From: Daphnia pulex
Lineage: Eukaryota > Arthropoda > Branchiopoda > Diplostraca > Daphniidae
NCBI RefSeq assembly: GCF_021134715.1
Contig: NC_060027.1
Span: 2,294,001-2,358,000, forward strand
DNA length: 64,000 bases
Direction of reading: 5' to 3'
Shown: piece after piece, positions 61,501-64,000 of the stretch
How the letters are laid out: every line of letters begins with the position of its first letter
Numbering within the stretch: position 1 is the stretch's first letter
Position numbers and translations under genes: made by a program
The notes under the pieces: generated by a model
Databases searched by the model: none
Told to the model about the DNA's origin: nothing
The model's input: only the letters and a program-made list of their open reading frames with translations

Positions 61501-62587
61501 ATAACTTTAATAATATAGTTCCCACACACACACACACAAAACGGACGGACGGACCCGTTACGGCTCATCGGACAAAACGGGCTCGTGTGTGTGTAGGCGT
61601 TCGCTGTTTTTTTTTTTCCGTTTTTCTTTTCTCTTTTGAAATGTCAACTGGATGAATTTATATCATCAATCCATCCGTGTGTAGAGAACGCGCGATTTCA
61701 GGACTTGCGAGCTTTAGACGGCCCAGAGTATACCCGCCCGTGTACACGGAACGAAACGAAGGAAAAGAGATGGGAGAGTCACGGTCCAGTGTTGATTTTG
61801 TGACATTCCAGAGTCGTCCGTCTCGTGTCTTTTCTTTTTTCCTTTAGTGTATGCTTTAAGTCAATATATCATTAACCTACATGATGGCCCAAAGGGGACA
61901 TTGAAGCCAGGCGCACCGGGCAAACGCACACACACACACACACGTGCTTGTGTACATTTGTTTTAAATAAATAAGGCCAGCAGCAGCAGAACACGCCGAG
62001 GAGATATTCAGTTTACTACCATTAGACATTTTGATTTTCTTTTGGGTTTCCTTTAAGACTCAAATTCCAATAGAAGCGCAGCATCAGCGTATTTTGAACC
62101 TTTTGAAATGCGCGCGCACTTTTCGGGTTTCACCTGGAAATGAATAAGAGTTGTTTGAAAATAATTAAAATTGAAGCTGAGAAATAGGAAATAGACTTTC
62201 TGAAATGTCGGATTTAGTAGACTTACGTTGGCATATTATTTAACGACACACTTTTCTCAGCCGTTTGTTATAGCGGACAATAAGGATGGCGACGAATGGC
62301 GAGCACGCGATAATGAGAAATACTAACCGCACGTGATGAATGATGGATTCGATGGCGACTGGGCCATCTCATTTTCGCTCTGCAACAATGGCCGTTCCTG
62401 TCGTTATTTTTCAGATGTGACTGAAATCAAAGTGAACTTAATTATTGTTTTTTCGGATGGGAAAAGAGCAATTAAAATAATCACAGGTAACGTTGGAAAA
62501 TAATTTTTGAATCAAGCGGTTGGTTTTAGACAGCACTGCCATCTATGAATAGTTGTTCCAACTCCCCATGGCGGTTCAAAATTGAAA
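55573..62587. other. Distal noncoding microsatellite-rich region
   Basis: No gene is supported. GAA/CTT, GA/CT and CA/GT tracts continue to about 61950, including CA repeats at 61925-61943, then composition becomes ordinary. Open frames such as 57544-58020 and 59593-59988 are simple-sequence translations (Phe/Leu/Ser or Glu/Lys runs). Confidence 0.45.
57445..57470. repeat. Perfect CA/TG hairpin
   Basis: A 12 bp arm ACACACACACAT, a 2-base centre and its exact complement. It would form a tight stem-loop in RNA or a cruciform in DNA. It arises from adjacent CA and GT repeats. Confidence 0.6.
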
Positions 62588-62625
62588 ACCAAATGAGGTA
62601 GGAATAACCAAATGAGGTAGGAATA
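62588..62625. repeat. 19 bp direct tandem duplication
   Basis: Two exact adjacent copies of ACCAAATGAGGTAGGAATA, likely a recent slippage event. There is no gene nearby to interrupt. Confidence 0.8.
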
Positions 62626-63008
62626 AATAAAAATGTACGGCTAATTCAATCAAATCAGGTGAAAAATAAAAAACAAACGCGCCGAGCTGTTTCATTTTCC
62701 CAACTCTATTCGCCCGGAACTAAATTCGATTTCGAAATAACCGCCGCCGAGCTAACGAAAATGAGTTTACACACTTGATGACGACGTTGGGTATATCATA
62801 GCTCTTCCTCCAGGAATGACGCGCTCCGGGATAAATGAACGTCGGCGAAAGTTTTTCTGTTTTTTTTCCAATAAGCTCCCGGAACGGGAGGGGGGGGGGT
62901 AGCCTTTCACGCGGTTGAAAATCAACTCTCGAGATTTTTGCGCTGAGCTTCTTTTTTTGTTGTTGTTGTCTATTTTATGATTTTTATCTACTTATTGTTG
63001 GTGGTAGA
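62626..63008. other. Unannotated spacer
   Basis: Contains a G-run (62890-62900) and a TTG run near 62962. No exon or regulatory motif was recognised. Confidence 0.4.
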
Positions 63009-63398
63009 ATGGCGGCCAAACTTTCCATTTTACGAGCGCCGGGGACAGGAACCGAGTGTCGAAATGGTAATGGCGACCGCAACAATATATCGCGGACACG
63101 TACGTTACGTTATATACATGTCCATGACACACGAAATCCACAGGGAAAGATAATACACACACGTGAGGAGGTAGTCGGGCGCGTCATTGTTTTCGAAATC
63201 GTAATGGCCCGTCCACAACTCATCGTTATATGCGATTGGAGCAATACACGCAATAGAGATCCCCTCCCCCCCGTTATTATCCCCCTTTCGCAACGAAATG
63301 ATCGCATTCCATCGGTGGAGTCTATAACCGTCAATCTCAACAGATCTGAAAGTCTTAACGCTGGGGAAAATTTGCTCTGTAGCTTTGTAAAAGCCTGA
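63009..63398 (+). CDS. Hypothetical 129-residue protein, uncertain
   Basis: A single uninterrupted frame beginning MAAKLSILRAPGTG, of mixed (not low-complexity) composition. Residues 60-80 are hydrophobic (RVIVFEIVMARPQLIVICDW). A canonical AATAAA follows the stop by about 19 bp, at 63417-63422, which is unusually tidy for a chance frame. There is no recognised domain, signal peptide or splice site, and the poly(A) signal is close for cleavage. It could be a recent small gene, a retroposed fragment or coincidence. Confidence 0.25.
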   Translation: MAAKLSILRAPGTGTECRNGNGDRNNISRTRTLRYIHVHDTRNPQGKIIHTREEVVGRVIVFEIVMARPQLIVICDWSNTRNRDPLPPVIIPLSQRNDRIPSVESITVNLNRSESLNAGENLLCSFVKA

Positions 63399-63416
63399 TT
63401 TTATTATGATTTTTTA

Positions 63417-63422
63417 AATAAA
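63417..63422 (+). terminator. Poly(A) signal AATAAA
   Basis: Canonical hexamer shortly after the stop of the hypothetical frame ending at 63398. It is the only positional support for that frame. Confidence 0.3.
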
Positions 63423-63566
63423 GGCATCCTTGCAAAACAAATTGCATTTACTTGATTTTATTACTAATATGAGTTAATATCAGCTACCTGCAGTGTTTGT
63501 TATTTTGTAAACATTTAAGCCATCTAGTGAGAAATCAAACAACTAAAAACTCCCAGACGTCACTTG

Positions 63567-63574
63567 TATAAAAG
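63567..63574 (+). promoter_or_regulatory. TATA box TATAAAAG of a gene leaving the window
   Basis: A textbook TATAAAAGG with a GC-richer downstream segment (ACACCGCTTCTCACGG). The start would fall near 63597-63602. An ATG at 63632 is immediately followed by a donor-like GTGAGG, giving a first exon that encodes little more than the initiator methionine. Daphnia cuticle-type genes often have such tiny first coding exons, but no second exon could be confirmed before the window ends. Confidence 0.4.
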
Positions 63575-63634
63575 GCAACACCGCTTCTCACGGAAGTTCG
63601 TCTGCAGTGCTAAAGTTGTCAGGCGCCACAGATG

Positions 63635-64000
63635 GTGAGGTTGCGGGTTGTCTTCTGCATAATGTTGCGAAGTTTCAAATTTTTTATTCAATGAATTATT
63701 TGATTGTAGCGATTGTAGTGAACATTTGTAAATAAGTCTTTTTTTGTAAAAGATTGCTTTTGCTTCTCGATCGTTCTACCCATTGGTATGGTGTGCTTGG
63801 GTAAGACATTTTAGTTCCCTTCAGATGGATTGTGATGTCATGGACTTATGGTGATGTCTTTGTTTTTCTTCATTTCCTGAACCAAGTTCAGTTTATTCTC
63901 TTGTAGGTGTACCATCTTCTTCGATTCCTTTCATATTCATGGAAATTTGATTTGTTGTCAAATCTGTTTAATAATTTTGTCATCTGTATTTTAATATTTC
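63635..64000 (+). other. Possible first intron of the right-edge gene
   Basis: Pyrimidine-rich stretches and candidate acceptors (near 63753 and 63906) are present. The downstream frames are short and ambiguous, so no exon is called. Confidence 0.25.

Overview
This is nuclear DNA of an animal, most likely a cladoceran crustacean of the Daphnia type. The genes have many short exons with compact GT-AG introns of about 60-90 bp. TCAGTY-type arthropod initiators precede several genes, and the proteins are arthropod-like (a pasiflora/DUF4728-type tetraspan and a Hindsight/RREB1 orthologue). No operons, tRNA, rRNA or CRISPR were seen. The species call is an inference from intron size and protein style.

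Layout: (1) 1.3-6.9 kb, +, ten-exon gene for a secreted, cysteine-rich, probably GPI-anchored protein of an uncharacterised arthropod family. (2) 7.6-8.35 kb, +, four-exon gene for a small four-helix membrane protein. (3) 9.24-11.53 kb, +, ten-exon gene joining an N-terminal F-box to a C-terminal MYND zinc finger. (4) 11.5-27 kb, gene-poor repeat land, with a MITE-like element at 16.78-17.16 kb and a nine-copy tandem array of about 290 bp at 19.64-22.32 kb. Every complete unit of the array carries two exon-like blocks bounded by canonical splice signals on the minus strand. (5) 27.26-28.86 kb, +, seven-exon WD40 protein of TBL1/Ebi-like arrangement. (6) 28.9-31.5 kb, noncoding, including one copy of a ~0.5 kb dispersed repeat whose inverted partner lies 25 kb away at 55.1-55.6 kb. 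(7) 31.55-36.80 kb, -, four-exon zinc-finger transcription factor, the Hindsight/pebbled/RREB1 orthologue. (8) 37-63 kb, about 26 kb without a convincing gene, upstream of pebbled. It is packed with GA, CA, AAG and CAG microsatellites, RFX X-box-like sites, two perfect CREs and many copies of GTGCTGTG, and is best read as a large cis-regulatory domain. (9) A TATA promoter at 63.57 kb points out of the right edge.

The genes do not form a pathway. The three left-hand genes are closely packed neighbours, while pebbled has the large upstream desert typical of a developmental regulator. The strongest unusual signals are the splice-competent tandem-exon array and the X-box/GTGCTGTG-rich domain upstream of pebbled. 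All exon models were made by eye from reading frame and splice consensus, without transcript data.
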